From contig CAVSDB010000001.1 in NCBI GenBank assembly GCA_963726755.1, forward strand, positions 682,001 to 746,000: a stretch of 64,000 nt of DNA, in the 5' to 3' direction. Under the pieces are notes generated by a model that worked only from the letters and a program-made list of their open reading frames with translations, did not search any database and had not been told where the DNA came from. Every line of letters starts with the position of its first letter. Positions within the stretch are counted from its first letter, which is position 1. Origin of the DNA: DATKIY01 sp963726755. Lineage in GTDB: Bacteria; Actinomycetota; Actinomycetes; JAHEKZ01. The translations under genes and the position numbers were made by a program. Positions 19,416-28,749 of this stretch are shown here, piece by piece.

Positions 19416-21224
19416 CTACTTCGCCACACGGTAATAGAGCCATCGTGATGTGCCGCTAGCGAGCCCTTTCCCGTAGCCCTTTGTGGCGCGGACTCGGAAG
19501 TCGACGCCGATGACCTCTTGTCCCCGATAGGTCTGAACGAGTTGACCGACGCTGTGCCTGTCAAGCCGGCTCGCTTCGGTGCTGACGTTCTTCCAGCCGC
19601 CTACCGCCCCTCGCGACTGGGTGCGGAAAGAGACTCGGTCTCCCGGACGGGCTGGGCGAACTTTGGCGGTGAATGTCGGACACCCTTTGTGGTGAGTGCG
19701 GCAGTCAGGGGTGTACGAGTAAATCGCGAATTGGCCGGCGTGCCGATCCGAGTCGATCGCCTCCGCGGTCACTGAGTAGCGCACACTGACCTGCTGGGCG
19801 CGGCTTCGACCACCTTGGTACTCGTCGGATTCGGGGGTGGTCGCGGTGTATGTCGTATTCCTCGTCGGAGTTACCCGGATCGTGAATTTCCCGTGGTGAG
19901 TCTGGCCGGTTTCGACCTCGACCGGTGGTTTCGGGACCAATCGAAGGATCGACATTTCGACATTGGGAGGTCCGGAGTTGATGGTTGCGGTCAAGGACGT
20001 TGACTCACCGAACTTGATATTGCGCGAAGCAGGTTGAAGTTTGAGTTCTGTGGGAATCTTGGTCACCTCGACGTCACGACCGTAGGTCGCTGGATCGTGG
20101 CTGACGTCGCCCGGCCACTCGACGTCATAGTGCCACTTGCCGAGCAGGTCGGGGGTGGTGTCGAACGTGAAGTTGTCGTCGGAATCCGTGGTGGGGCTGC
20201 CGATCAGTGAACGCGAACCGCCTGGCGGCGTCGCATAGACATTGACGACCTGGGAGGCTGGTGACAGATCAGGAATTGAGAGTCCGCCGTCCAGCGTGAC
20301 CTGTTCTCTCAGCGACTTCTTCGGTCCGGCGAACCACACCGCCGCATCACCCAGACCACTCACGGGCTCCCACGCCGGAGACTTGCCGCGACGGAGCCAC
20401 CGCTGGTCTGAGCCGTCGGAATTCATCAGCATCACATCTTTGCCGGCATTGAAGACGACCTCGGTCCCATCAGGTGACCACCCCGCGTCATTGACTCTTC
20501 CGGCAATCGAGTTGCCAGCGGTCATTCGCTGGACTCCACCTTTGCCGCTTGTCAGAGCCCAAACCAGGTCGCCCCCCGCGCTGAAAGCGATGCGCCGACC
20601 GTCGGGAGACCAGTCAACCGTGTCCCAGTCCACGGATCCGACTTCGAATCGATGTCTCTGAGTGCCGTCAGCGTTCATGAGATAGATGTGGGAGTGCATC
20701 AAGTACGCGAGTTGTGAACCATCAGGCGACCAGGTCGGGCTCTGAAGGTCCTTTTGAGTCTCGGGTGTGAGACTTATCGGGTTAGAGCCATCAGCATCGG
20801 CGACGTAGATGCTGGAGCCGTCGGCATTGCTCCAGCGCGCATAGGCGAGCCTTGTACCGTCGGGTGATAGCACGGGCTGAAACTCATAGGCGGCCGTTGC
20901 GAGGATCGTGGTTAACCCGGTTCCGTCTGCGTTGATGAACGCAATGTCGTCATGAGTGGCGCCACCGCAGTTTCGCGTAAAGAGAATCACTGATCCCCCT
21001 GGGGCCCACGACGGATCGTTCGCTCGACACGGCGTCCTCAGAACGTGGTGTTGAGTTCCATTCGCGGCCACTATCTCCAATCGGTCCTTGTGCATGTACA
21101 CGATGCGTCCCTCGATGCCCGGAGTGGTCGCATGAACTGGTTCGCTCACGAGCACACAGGAGATTGAGAACAGCGCGAAGGCGAATGTGACTCTAAGGAT
21201 GCGGTGACTGTGGGTGAACTTCAT
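19416..21224 (-). CDS. Secreted TolB-like PD40 propeller protein with Ig-like C-terminus
   Basis: ATG at 21224 behind GAGGTGA starts a signal peptide (HRILRVTFAFALFSISCVLV, cleavage near VHAT). Residues about 40-300 form WD40-like PD40 blades: ANDPSWAPGGSVILF, EFQPVLSPDGTRLAYARW, QSPTWSPDGSQLAY, DTVDWSPDGRRIAFSAGGD and NDAGWSPDGTEVVF. The part after about 330 is beta-rich (VNVYATPPGGSRSLIGSP; VTKIPTELKLQPASRNIKFG; TYTATTPESDEYQGG), like repeated Ig-type sandwich domains. Total 602 aa. Extracellular; no enzyme motif. The reading frame could begin upstream at 21287, but the ribosome binding site supports 21224. Confidence 0.82.
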   Translation of the reverse strand: MKFTHSHRILRVTFAFALFSISCVLVSEPVHATTPGIEGRIVYMHKDRLEIVAANGTQHHVLRTPCRANDPSWAPGGSVILFTRNCGGATHDDIAFINADGTGLTTILATAAYEFQPVLSPDGTRLAYARWSNADGSSIYVADADGSNPISLTPETQKDLQSPTWSPDGSQLAYLMHSHIYLMNADGTQRHRFEVGSVDWDTVDWSPDGRRIAFSAGGDLVWALTSGKGGVQRMTAGNSIAGRVNDAGWSPDGTEVVFNAGKDVMLMNSDGSDQRWLRRGKSPAWEPVSGLGDAAVWFAGPKKSLREQVTLDGGLSIPDLSPASQVVNVYATPPGGSRSLIGSPTTDSDDNFTFDTTPDLLGKWHYDVEWPGDVSHDPATYGRDVEVTKIPTELKLQPASRNIKFGESTSLTATINSGPPNVEMSILRLVPKPPVEVETGQTHHGKFTIRVTPTRNTTYTATTPESDEYQGGRSRAQQVSVRYSVTAEAIDSDRHAGQFAIYSYTPDCRTHHKGCPTFTAKVRPARPGDRVSFRTQSRGAVGGWKNVSTEASRLDRHSVGQLVQTYRGQEVIGVDFRVRATKGYGKGLASGTSRWLYYRVAK

Positions 21225-21662
21225 CTGATTCACCTCAAGCAAATAGAAAGACCTAGACCCCCTGAGAGCGCAGTCGACCGATCGCACGCAACTGGGTCAG
21301 CCTTCTACGCTGTGCGTCTATCAGCGCGCGCTGTCAACGATTGAATCGTTGCCGCGGTCGCGAACTAACGACTCGACAATCCGGCTTGGACTCTTGTGCG
21401 ATGTTCCAGACCGGCCGCGAAGATGGCCGAAGAGTACTCCTGCGAGTTGACAAAGGGAAGAGGAGACTTCGGCCTATTCGTCGGTGTTCTGAATCTGTAC
21501 GTGAATGACCAGGCGTTCCCAAGTTGGTGACCGTGACAACGTCACCGAGTTGAACATTGGGTGTGGCCCCTGAGTCGATTCACGTGTGCTATCCATCGAT
21601 CAGGAGCCTTTGGCAATCACCGTGTCGGGCTGACATTGGCCCGCAGAAAGGCATCAAGCACA
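21225..21662. other. Intergenic region without a supported gene
   Basis: About 440 bp between two minus-strand secreted-protein genes. Short frames only, none family-like. The segment near 21225-21330 should carry the promoter of the TolB-like gene. The right end abuts the terminator of the subtilase gene. Confidence 0.45.
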
Positions 21663-21702
21663 CGTCTGCCCCTCCTCGACTCGCGTCGGTGAGGGGCAGA
21701 CG
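21663..21702 (-). terminator. Strong hairpin terminator of the subtilase gene
   Basis: A 12-bp perfect stem (CGTCTGCCCCTC / GAGGGGCAGACG) with a 16-nt loop that can itself pair CGAC with GTCG. It begins 15 nt beyond the stop at 21718 on the minus strand. Confidence 0.8.
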
Positions 21703-21717
21703 GTGATAGGGGTGTGG

Positions 21718-24521
21718 CTAGTGCGCTCCGAGGACCGCTTCTTGGGCGTTGACCAGGCCGTAGCCGTCGACTGGTGTCCACCCGTGACCGAGCTGGTTCG
21801 TAAACCGACCGGTGATCACGTTGCCGTTGGCGAGGACGGCTCGGAACTTCATTCCCTTGGTCAACTTCTCGTCGCTGGGAATCGAGACAGCACCGCCCAA
21901 TTCGTCGGCACCGTTGCCCTCGATCGCCGGGAGGGTTTTTGCCCACAGCGCGGCATCACGATCGATCCCGAACCCGAACGACTCACCCTTGCCGAGACCG
22001 TTTTTGAAATTCAGGGTCATGTCCTGGTAGACGCCCTTGGGTAGTGCGCCAAACCGCTTCGAGAATGACGCGTTGATGCTGCCCTTCTTGATGCCGTCCG
22101 CACGCCCAACAGTGAACGGGAATCCACCGTCCTCGTAGAGGCCGGGCTTCGCCAGCTTGCGCGGGTCGAAGACCAAGCCCTTAAGCGACGTCGGGCTGGC
22201 CGTCTCACCGTAGAAGGTGACCTTCTTGATCGACGACTTCCCGGTGTAGGAAACGTTGAAGAAGTTGGGATCGGCCAGCGAGCCCGGTGTGGCGTTGCGC
22301 TCGTCGGACTGGCTCCCGCTCGCCGTGATCGTCAGACCGTCGGATGAACCGGAGGCCTCGGACGGGTTCAAGTCATGGGCGAACGTGCTGTCCTCCATGC
22401 GGCTTCGAATCTCGTCAGGGGTCAATGACCCCGGACCTCCGGCCTGCTGCAGCATCAACGCGGCGATGGCCGCGTCATGCGGTGCCGCAGCACTGGTGCC
22501 ACCGAAGTTCGGGAAGGTGTCGTTGTCTCGTGCCGTATCGGACACGAAGAACGTGGTGTTGCCGACATCAGTTCCCGAAACTTCCGGCTTGGCTCGCACC
22601 TGCGGCTGGGCGTAGGGGTTGCCGTCCGAGTCGTAATAGAACTTCAGTTGGCCACCCGGTGAGGTGAAAGGTTCCGGCAGGTACGACTTGAACGGGTCGT
22701 ATGCCCCGACGGCGATCGCACCGGCCGCCGTGGGGTGACCGAAGGTCGCCGGAGCGGTCGGATCGAAGTACTCGGCGACGTACATGTCCTGATTCAGAAT
22801 CGCCCTGAGGTGGTGGACCTGAACCGGGCCAGTGGTGGCACGGGCAATGACGAACTGGAGGCTGGGGAACTCCGGAAGGCCGAAGACCTCCGAAGGCTGG
22901 CCAGTCAGGGTGTTGTCGTCACCCAAGGCACCGAGGAAAGCGCCGTTGGGGGCGAAGATCAGCACGTTGAAGTCAGTCGTCACGTTCGACGGCGCGAGGA
23001 CTGGCTCGACCTTGAGGGTGAAGTCACCGGTGTCACCGTTGTAGCCGGAGACCGTGATCTTCCACGTACCCGCCTGATCAAGCGTCGTGGCGGCCTTCTC
23101 CGGTGACGAACCAGTGTCGACCGGACCAATCTTGGTGCCGTCTGGCTTCTTGACGGTGAGGATCAAGTCGGTGCTTCCCGACGGAATCCCATCTGCCGTG
23201 ATCAGCACTTCGCTGCCGATCTGGCCAGGGGTCGGCGTGAAGTTGATTGACGGCTTCGGATCCCCAGCGGTGACGTCTCCAGTGGTGTCCAAGTACGGAG
23301 TTCCCAGCGTCGCACCATCGCGGTCGACCGGGTCGTCCCACTGCAGGTCGTAGAGTCCGCCTCCGGCACCCACGCTGTAGTTCTGGGCGATGTCGGTGCC
23401 CGGACCGGACTTCATGTCCTCGAGACCACCCGCGTACAGGGACGGGTCCACCCCACTGAAGTCGAGGTTGGTGTTCTTGAGCCCGGTCTTCTTGTTCACC
23501 AGTCGGACCGGAGCCTCCCACGCTTGGTGGTCACCGGAGTTACCTGCGCTTGAGAAGTACGCAACTCCATCGGCCTCGACATCGTCAACCGCGTCGCCGA
23601 TCGGGCCGTCCGAGAACATCGGTTCGTCGAAGTAGCTGACGTCGTCAACGATGACGTCAGCCTTGCACGGGCCGCTCTGATCGGCCAAGGCACGAATGTT
23701 GTCGGCGAACCCGACGTCCCCGCCGTAAGCAGTGGCAAAGCACAGCTTCGCCTCTGGTGCCATGTCGTGGACGATCTGCAACATCGCCCGGCCCTCATCG
23801 GTGTCGGTGTCAGGGGTGTTGTTGTCCTGGATCACCACGACTGGCTTGGGGTTCTGCGGGTTACCAGCGCCGGGGAGGTCACCGGAGGCGATGTCATCGG
23901 CGGCATGGATCTTCAGCTTCTTTCCGAACACGTCGAACTTCGCGTCGTCGTACGAGTCGGACAGCACGCCAACGGTCATGCCCTGGCCGCGGATCCCCTG
24001 GCCGAGCACCTGCTTGACGCGCTGGAACTTCACACCTTGCGAGGTGGTGGAACCGGTATGGGTGATCGGCTGAAGTTCCTGCACGATGGTGCCGGTCTGG
24101 TCCATGGCAGCAAGGGACCGCATGGCCGACAGCGGCGCGAAACCTTCGAGGGTGCCGACGTTCTTGTCTGTCGCAGTTACTTTCAGACCCAGAGCCTCGC
24201 GCGTGCTTGCGGTAGACCCGACGGTTCGCATCCGCCTGAGGCGTCAGGTCGATCAGCACCCGTCCCCGGTGATCACGAATGGCCAGCGAGGACTGGCTAT
24301 CGCTGATCCCATTGGCTGCCCGCGCCTGTCCTGAGGCACCCTCCGCCACGAGCCGTCCAAGCCCGTTCCCGAGCGATCGGTCGATGTTCTTGTTGAACCC
24401 CGCCGCTGTGGGCTTGGCGTCAGCGTCAGGTGGCTGAGGACGCCTGGGCCGTGGCCAGTTGGCTGAGTCCGAGGACGGTAGCGATCGAGGCCGCTATCGC
24501 CAGAGATCGACGTGGTCGCAT
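21718..24521 (-). CDS. Secreted S8-like subtilase with Glu at the His position (two frame breaks)
   Basis: A large extracellular protease-like protein, about 933 aa once corrected. ATG at 24521 starts a signal peptide (SLAIAASIATVLGLSQLATA). The frame shifts near 24430 to one encoding AAGFNKNIDRSLGNGLGRLV, then near 24235 to the main frame. The catalytic Asp is in VGVLSDSYDDA, the oxyanion Asn in SSAGNSG, and the nucleophile in FGGTSAAAPHDAAIAALM. The second motif reads DEGRAMLQIVHDMAP, with Glu where HGT normally supplies His. An insert after the Asn motif includes a PPC-like beta domain (WKITVSGYNGDTGDFTLKV). Activity is therefore uncertain. Confidence 0.82.
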
Positions 24522-24653
24522 CAAGTGAGCCTTTCGTGGGGGGCGGTGCAGTCGGGTGCAGCCTGAGCACAGTACGTGGCCAAGGCCTCTATTACAAAGG
24601 ACCGTTGCGCAGTCGTTACTGACCCGGCTTGGGGGCTGTGACAAGGTCGTCTG

Positions 24654-25562
24654 GTGAGTGTAGGGCCGTCGTTCGCTGCGATCTTCGCGCCGTCAAATCT
24701 CGGCCTCTGGCCGAGCGGGGTCGAAGGGTTGCCCGAGGCGCTGCGGGACGCTGGTCTGTTGAGGCGGCTAGCGGCCGATGTTCGCGCCGAGGTCCGGGTG
24801 CCGGCGTTTTCTGACTCACGCGATCCGGTGACGATGATGAGAAATGCACCGGCGATCGCCTCGTTCGCAGTCGAACTCAGCAAGGAGGTCGACTCCTGCC
24901 TTGACGACGGCCACGTGCCGCTCATCCTTGGGGGCGATTGCAGCATCCTGTTGGGTCCGATGCTCGCGCTTCGTCGACGAGGTCGCTTCGGCCTACTCTT
25001 CCTCGACGGACACTGCGACTTCTGCGATCCAGGACACGAGCCGCATGGCGAGGCGGCGTCCATGGACTTGGCGTTGGCAACCGGACGCGGTCCCGAGGTC
25101 GTCGCAAAGTTGGGTGGTTTCGATTGTCTCGTTGAGGATGTCGATGTGGCGCAAGTTGGGTTTCGTGCGTTCGACGATGACACTGAGACCTTCGACGGGC
25201 TCCGCATTTATGACACCGACATCGAAGTGTATGACTTGCCGCGCATCCGCGAAATGGGATTGGAACCGGCGATTGCGGCGGCGCTTGAGAGAGTGTCGCG
25301 ACCGGAGTTGGATGGTTTCTTCGTCCACGTGGACTGCGACGTGTTGTCTGACGAAGTGATGCCGGCGGTCGACTACCGATCGCCGGGCGGACTGAGTTTC
25401 GCCGAGCTCACCCAGATTCTTTTACTGGCAAGTGGGACGGCGAAACTGGTGGGGATCGAGTTCACCATCTTTAACCCGAGCATGGATCCGGATGGTTCAA
25501 TCGCTCGTGGTCTCACAGACGCCATCGTCGAAGGACTTGCACCAAGGAAGGGTTGGTCATGA
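24654..25562 (+). CDS. Arginase/agmatinase-family (ureohydrolase) protein, variant metal site
   Basis: A 302-aa protein of the ureohydrolase fold, whose members hydrolyse guanidino compounds to urea using two Mn ions. The metal-site motifs are present but altered: GGDCS replaces the usual GGDHS (first His ligand replaced by Cys), DGHCDF keeps Asp-His-Asp, and HVDCDVLSDEVMPAVD keeps the late Asp pair. GTG at 24654. Variants with GGDCS occur among poorly characterised arginase-family proteins, so the substrate (arginine, agmatine, formiminoglutamate or other) cannot be assigned. Its stop overlaps the ATG of the lectin gene (ATGA), so the two are translationally coupled. Confidence 0.82.
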   Translation: MSVGPSFAAIFAPSNLGLWPSGVEGLPEALRDAGLLRRLAADVRAEVRVPAFSDSRDPVTMMRNAPAIASFAVELSKEVDSCLDDGHVPLILGGDCSILLGPMLALRRRGRFGLLFLDGHCDFCDPGHEPHGEAASMDLALATGRGPEVVAKLGGFDCLVEDVDVAQVGFRAFDDDTETFDGLRIYDTDIEVYDLPRIREMGLEPAIAAALERVSRPELDGFFVHVDCDVLSDEVMPAVDYRSPGGLSFAELTQILLLASGTAKLVGIEFTIFNPSMDPDGSIARGLTDAIVEGLAPRKGWS

Positions 25563-26083
25563 CCAGAGTTCGTATTGCGACAATCGCGACCGCCTTGATT
25601 ACTGCCACTGCGACGGTGGTGGCTGTGGCTGGCATCGCCGCGCCCGGCAGCCCCCGGATACCGGCGAGAGCTCACTCGACGGCGCACGGCACTGGATTCC
25701 AGCTCAAATCCGCATTCGACAACAACTTCTGCGTGGCTGTCGACAACGGAACTGCGCCGGCACGTTCGGTCACGCTGTCTCTGTGCTCGGCCGTGTCGAC
25801 GCAACAGTGGGCGTTCACCTGGAACAGCGATCAATCGAATCTGCTCGTGGAAACCCAAGGCATGTGTCTTGACGGTCGCCACCCTCAGCCTGGGGTCGCG
25901 GCGAAAGTTCGGTACTGCCACTTCACCGGCCCTTGGACCTACGTATTCACGCCTCAGGGGCTGATCAAGAACCTTGGGACCAGGCAGTGCCTGGGAGTGG
26001 CTGGTCTCGCTGCCGGCGCCGCGGTCTTCTTCGACGCGTGTGATGCAAGTTCTAAATTCCAGCTCTGGAAACTCAGCCAGTAG
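25559..26083 (+). CDS. Secreted ricin-type beta-trefoil lectin-domain protein
   Basis: ATG at 25559 overlaps the upstream stop. A signal peptide (IATIATALITATATVVAVAG) is followed by one beta-trefoil of about 125 residues with paired cysteines: NNFCVAVDNG, LSLCSAVSTQQWAFTW, GMCLDGRHPQ, VRYCHFTGPW, RQCLGVAGL and FFDACDASSKFQLWKL. The QxW motif characteristic of carbohydrate-binding trefoils appears as QQW and QLW. The protein is 174 aa with no catalytic domain, so it is a stand-alone extracellular binder. Coupling to an arginase-like enzyme is unusual. Confidence 0.82.
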   Translation: MTRVRIATIATALITATATVVAVAGIAAPGSPRIPARAHSTAHGTGFQLKSAFDNNFCVAVDNGTAPARSVTLSLCSAVSTQQWAFTWNSDQSNLLVETQGMCLDGRHPQPGVAAKVRYCHFTGPWTYVFTPQGLIKNLGTRQCLGVAGLAAGAAVFFDACDASSKFQLWKLSQ

Positions 26084-26149
26084 CCCCGTCGTCGGTACGG
26101 TCGTCCTGACGTCGTGTCACATTTCGGCGGTCCGCGGTGCTGAGGGGGT

Positions 26150-26692
26150 ATGACTGCGGCGACTGCGGGGAGCCCCGAGGAGGTGGCAGTGGCGCGGGAA
26201 TCGGCGACGCATCCCGACTTGGAGTCGGTATTTCGCACCGAATACCCCTACGTGGTCGCTGTGGCGCGCAGAGTTCTGCGCTTCGACGCGGACGCCGAGG
26301 ATGTCGCGCAGGAAGTCTTCGTCTCGTTCGCCCGATCCACGGTGCCAGCCGCTGAAGCCCGGGCGTGGCTGACGGTCGCCGCTACCCACACCGCTCTCAA
26401 CGTTTTGCGCTCACAACGTAGGCGTGTCACGCGCGAAATCTCGGTTGCCGATCCCCAAGAAGCCCCGGATGCAGCCACGCAAGTCATTGGCCTGGTTGAA
26501 CAGCAACGTGTCAGGGACGCGTTGGCCAACCTTCCCCAAAAGCAAGCTGTGGTTCTCGTACTGCGCTACAGCGGACTCAGCTACTCAGACATCGCTGAGG
26601 CAACCCAACTATCCCCTGGCAGTGTCGGTACGACGCTGCGACGGGCAGAGGCCGCACTTCGTGAGGAGCTTTCCCATGACCCATCTCTCTGA
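26150..26692 (+). CDS. ECF RNA polymerase sigma factor
   Basis: A 180-aa group IV sigma factor. Region 2 is RTEYPYVVAVARRVLRFDADAEDVAQEVF (residues about 28-60; DAEDVAQEVF is the core-binding hallmark). Region 4 is DALANLPQKQAVVLVLRYSGLSYSDIAEATQLSPGSVGTTL-type helix-turn-helix (about 120-165). Starts at ATG 26150 after AGGGGGT. The 3' end overlaps the anti-sigma start by 17 nt, so production of the two proteins is coupled. It probably controls its own operon, which continues into an ABC exporter; no consensus promoter was recognised. Confidence 0.93.
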   Translation: MTAATAGSPEEVAVARESATHPDLESVFRTEYPYVVAVARRVLRFDADAEDVAQEVFVSFARSTVPAAEARAWLTVAATHTALNVLRSQRRRVTREISVADPQEAPDAATQVIGLVEQQRVRDALANLPQKQAVVLVLRYSGLSYSDIAEATQLSPGSVGTTLRRAEAALREELSHDPSL

Positions 26693-27764
26693 CGGTGCGC
26701 TGCGTCGATACATCGACGAGCCCGACAGTCTCCCCGATGTCCAGCTCGAACACCTACAACACTGCAACCGGTGTTCGCGAGCTCTGACGGAAACACAGCA
26801 AGATGGCCTGGTTGTGGAGGCTGCAATGCTGTCAACGTCCGACAAGAACGTGGACGTTGATGCTGCTTGGCAGCAGTTGGAGAGTTCGTTGAGTTCCAAC
26901 GCTCCAACTCCGGCGATCGCATCCGTCGACCGCAAATCGTTTCGCGCGCGGGTGCTTAAGACTCCGGTAATCGCCGCGGCCGGTGCACTACTTGTAGTCG
27001 GTGGAGCCACGGCGGCAGCTGCGAACGACTGGCTGCCGATTTTTCACGCTGAGACCATCACGCCGATTTCCGTCAACGTCAACGATCTGACGCAGCTGCC
27101 GGACTTGTCGTCGTACGGTCAGTGGGAAATGAAGACCGACCCAACATTGCTTGACGTTTCCGGCGCGTCCGCAGCATCGAGTCAAACCGGCCTACAGGTG
27201 TCGACGCCGACCGATCTCCCGACGGGCGTCGAAGGGACACCGCAATTCCAGGTGATGGAGAAGCAGGTCGCCACGTTTACCTTCTCCCAACACAAAGCGG
27301 CAGCAGCTGCAAGTGCCGCAGGTCAATCGCTACCACCGCTTCCAGCAGGCTTGGATGGAGCCGTGCTGCGCCTTGAGCTCGGACCGGCTGTGGTGCAGAC
27401 CTGGTCCCAGCAGTCGGGTGCTCCAACATTGATCGTTGCCCAAGTCGTTGCTCCTTCGGCGTCGTCCAACGGCGTCCCGCTAGCGACGCTGCGAGACGCG
27501 TTGCTGTCACTGCCCGGTTTGCCAGATGACGTCGCTGCGGAATTGCGAGCTGCCACGGGTGATGGCACGACGTTGCCGCTGCCGGTTCCGACGGACGAGT
27601 ACACAACGGCGAGCGCCGACGTATCAGGTACGCCCGCCACGATTCTCACTTCTCGCGACCAGAGCGTCGCCGGTGTGGTGTGGTTGGAGGGTGGCGTCGT
27701 GACGATCGTCGCCGGCCCGCTTGATGCGCAGGAGGTCTTGTCGGTGGCAGATGGTCTTGGATAG
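26676..27764 (+). CDS. Membrane-anchored anti-sigma factor with ZAS zinc motif
   Basis: ATG at 26676 starts a 362-aa protein. Residues about 1-40 carry HLQHCNRCSRAL, the H-X3-C-X2-C zinc-binding core of ZAS anti-sigma domains that hold ECF factors inactive. One transmembrane helix (VIAAAGALLVVGGATAAAA) lies near residue 100, and the remaining 250 residues would be outside the cytoplasm as a sensor region (repeated Ala/Gly/Leu stretches, no known domain). Overlap with the sigma gene upstream and with the ABC ATPase gene downstream supports one operon responding to an envelope signal. Confidence 0.88.
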   Translation: MTHLSDGALRRYIDEPDSLPDVQLEHLQHCNRCSRALTETQQDGLVVEAAMLSTSDKNVDVDAAWQQLESSLSSNAPTPAIASVDRKSFRARVLKTPVIAAAGALLVVGGATAAAANDWLPIFHAETITPISVNVNDLTQLPDLSSYGQWEMKTDPTLLDVSGASAASSQTGLQVSTPTDLPTGVEGTPQFQVMEKQVATFTFSQHKAAAAASAAGQSLPPLPAGLDGAVLRLELGPAVVQTWSQQSGAPTLIVAQVVAPSASSNGVPLATLRDALLSLPGLPDDVAAELRAATGDGTTLPLPVPTDEYTTASADVSGTPATILTSRDQSVAGVVWLEGGVVTIVAGPLDAQEVLSVADGLG

Positions 27765-28749
27765 CTCCGATTCACCCGCATCTCTGGCGGTCTGGTGCAG
27801 TGGCCTGACGAAGCGCTTCGGCCGGAGGGAAGCTGTGCGGGCCGTCTCGCTGGAGGTTCGTCGGGGCGAAGTCGTCGGGTTGCTTGGGGCAAACGGTGCG
27901 GGCAAAACCACGTTAATCAAGATGATGCTCGGTCTGGTTCGTCCGGACGCGGGTGAGGTCATGCTCTTGGGGCAACCCGGAACCAATCCACTGTCGAGAC
28001 TCCAGGTTGGGTATCTACCGGAACTATTTCGCTACCAACCGTGGCTCAATGCCGACGAGGTGCTCAAACTTCACGGACGACTCGCTCATTCGCGGCAGTC
28101 TGACGATGACCGGCTCGAGTTGCTCAGAACGGTTGGCTTGCACGATCGCGCAGGCGACCGAGTAGGCGACTTCTCCAAGGGGATGCAGCAACGCCTAGGT
28201 CTCGCGGTGGCATTGGTGGGAGATCCTGCACTCATCGTGCTCGATGAACCCACGAGCGCGCTAGACCCCTTGGGTCGAGTCGAGGTCCGCGATCTCGTTC
28301 TCAAACTTCGGGAGCGCGGCGTTTCTGTACTCCTAAACTCGCACCTGATTGGCGAGGTGGAGCGAGTCTGTGACCGAGTGGTGATTCTCGACCACGGGCG
28401 AGTTGTCGCGAGCGGCACATTGGCTGAGCTACTCGGCCAACGCAAGGTGACACTTCGGCTCGACAACGTGACGGAACCGGCGCTCGTGCGACTAGAGGCA
28501 TTGGGTCTGGTCGAGCGAGAACTGGACAAGTACACGGTCACGATGTCTGACGGATCAGGCGATGGTGAAGCCGAAACGGACAAGTTCGATCGCGCGGATG
28601 CCGAAGTGAGTCGCCTCGTCACTGACCTGGTCGGACTCGGTGTGCACGTTTACGGCGTCGAACGCAGCAGGATCAGCCTGGAAGATCGACTCCTGGGCAT
28701 CCTCCGCGCTGGAGCCGAATCAGATGCCATCAGGGACGAGGCGTCATGA
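27751..28749 (+). CDS. ABC transporter ATP-binding protein
   Basis: ATPase of an ABC-2 type exporter, 332 aa from ATG at 27751, which overlaps the anti-sigma stop. Motifs: Walker A GLLGANGAGKTTLIKMM, Q-loop VGYLPELFRY, signature FSKGMQQRLGLAVALV, Walker B LIVLDEPTSALDP and H-loop LLNSHL. A C-terminal extension of about 100 residues follows (TLRLDNVTEPALVRLEAL and onward), typical of CcmA/NosF-like ATPases. Partner is the permease that follows through an ATGA overlap. The substrate is unknown; placement under an ECF/anti-sigma pair suggests an envelope stress function. Confidence 0.93.
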   Translation: MVLDSSDSPASLAVWCSGLTKRFGRREAVRAVSLEVRRGEVVGLLGANGAGKTTLIKMMLGLVRPDAGEVMLLGQPGTNPLSRLQVGYLPELFRYQPWLNADEVLKLHGRLAHSRQSDDDRLELLRTVGLHDRAGDRVGDFSKGMQQRLGLAVALVGDPALIVLDEPTSALDPLGRVEVRDLVLKLRERGVSVLLNSHLIGEVERVCDRVVILDHGRVVASGTLAELLGQRKVTLRLDNVTEPALVRLEALGLVERELDKYTVTMSDGSGDGEAETDKFDRADAEVSRLVTDLVGLGVHVYGVERSRISLEDRLLGILRAGAESDAIRDEAS

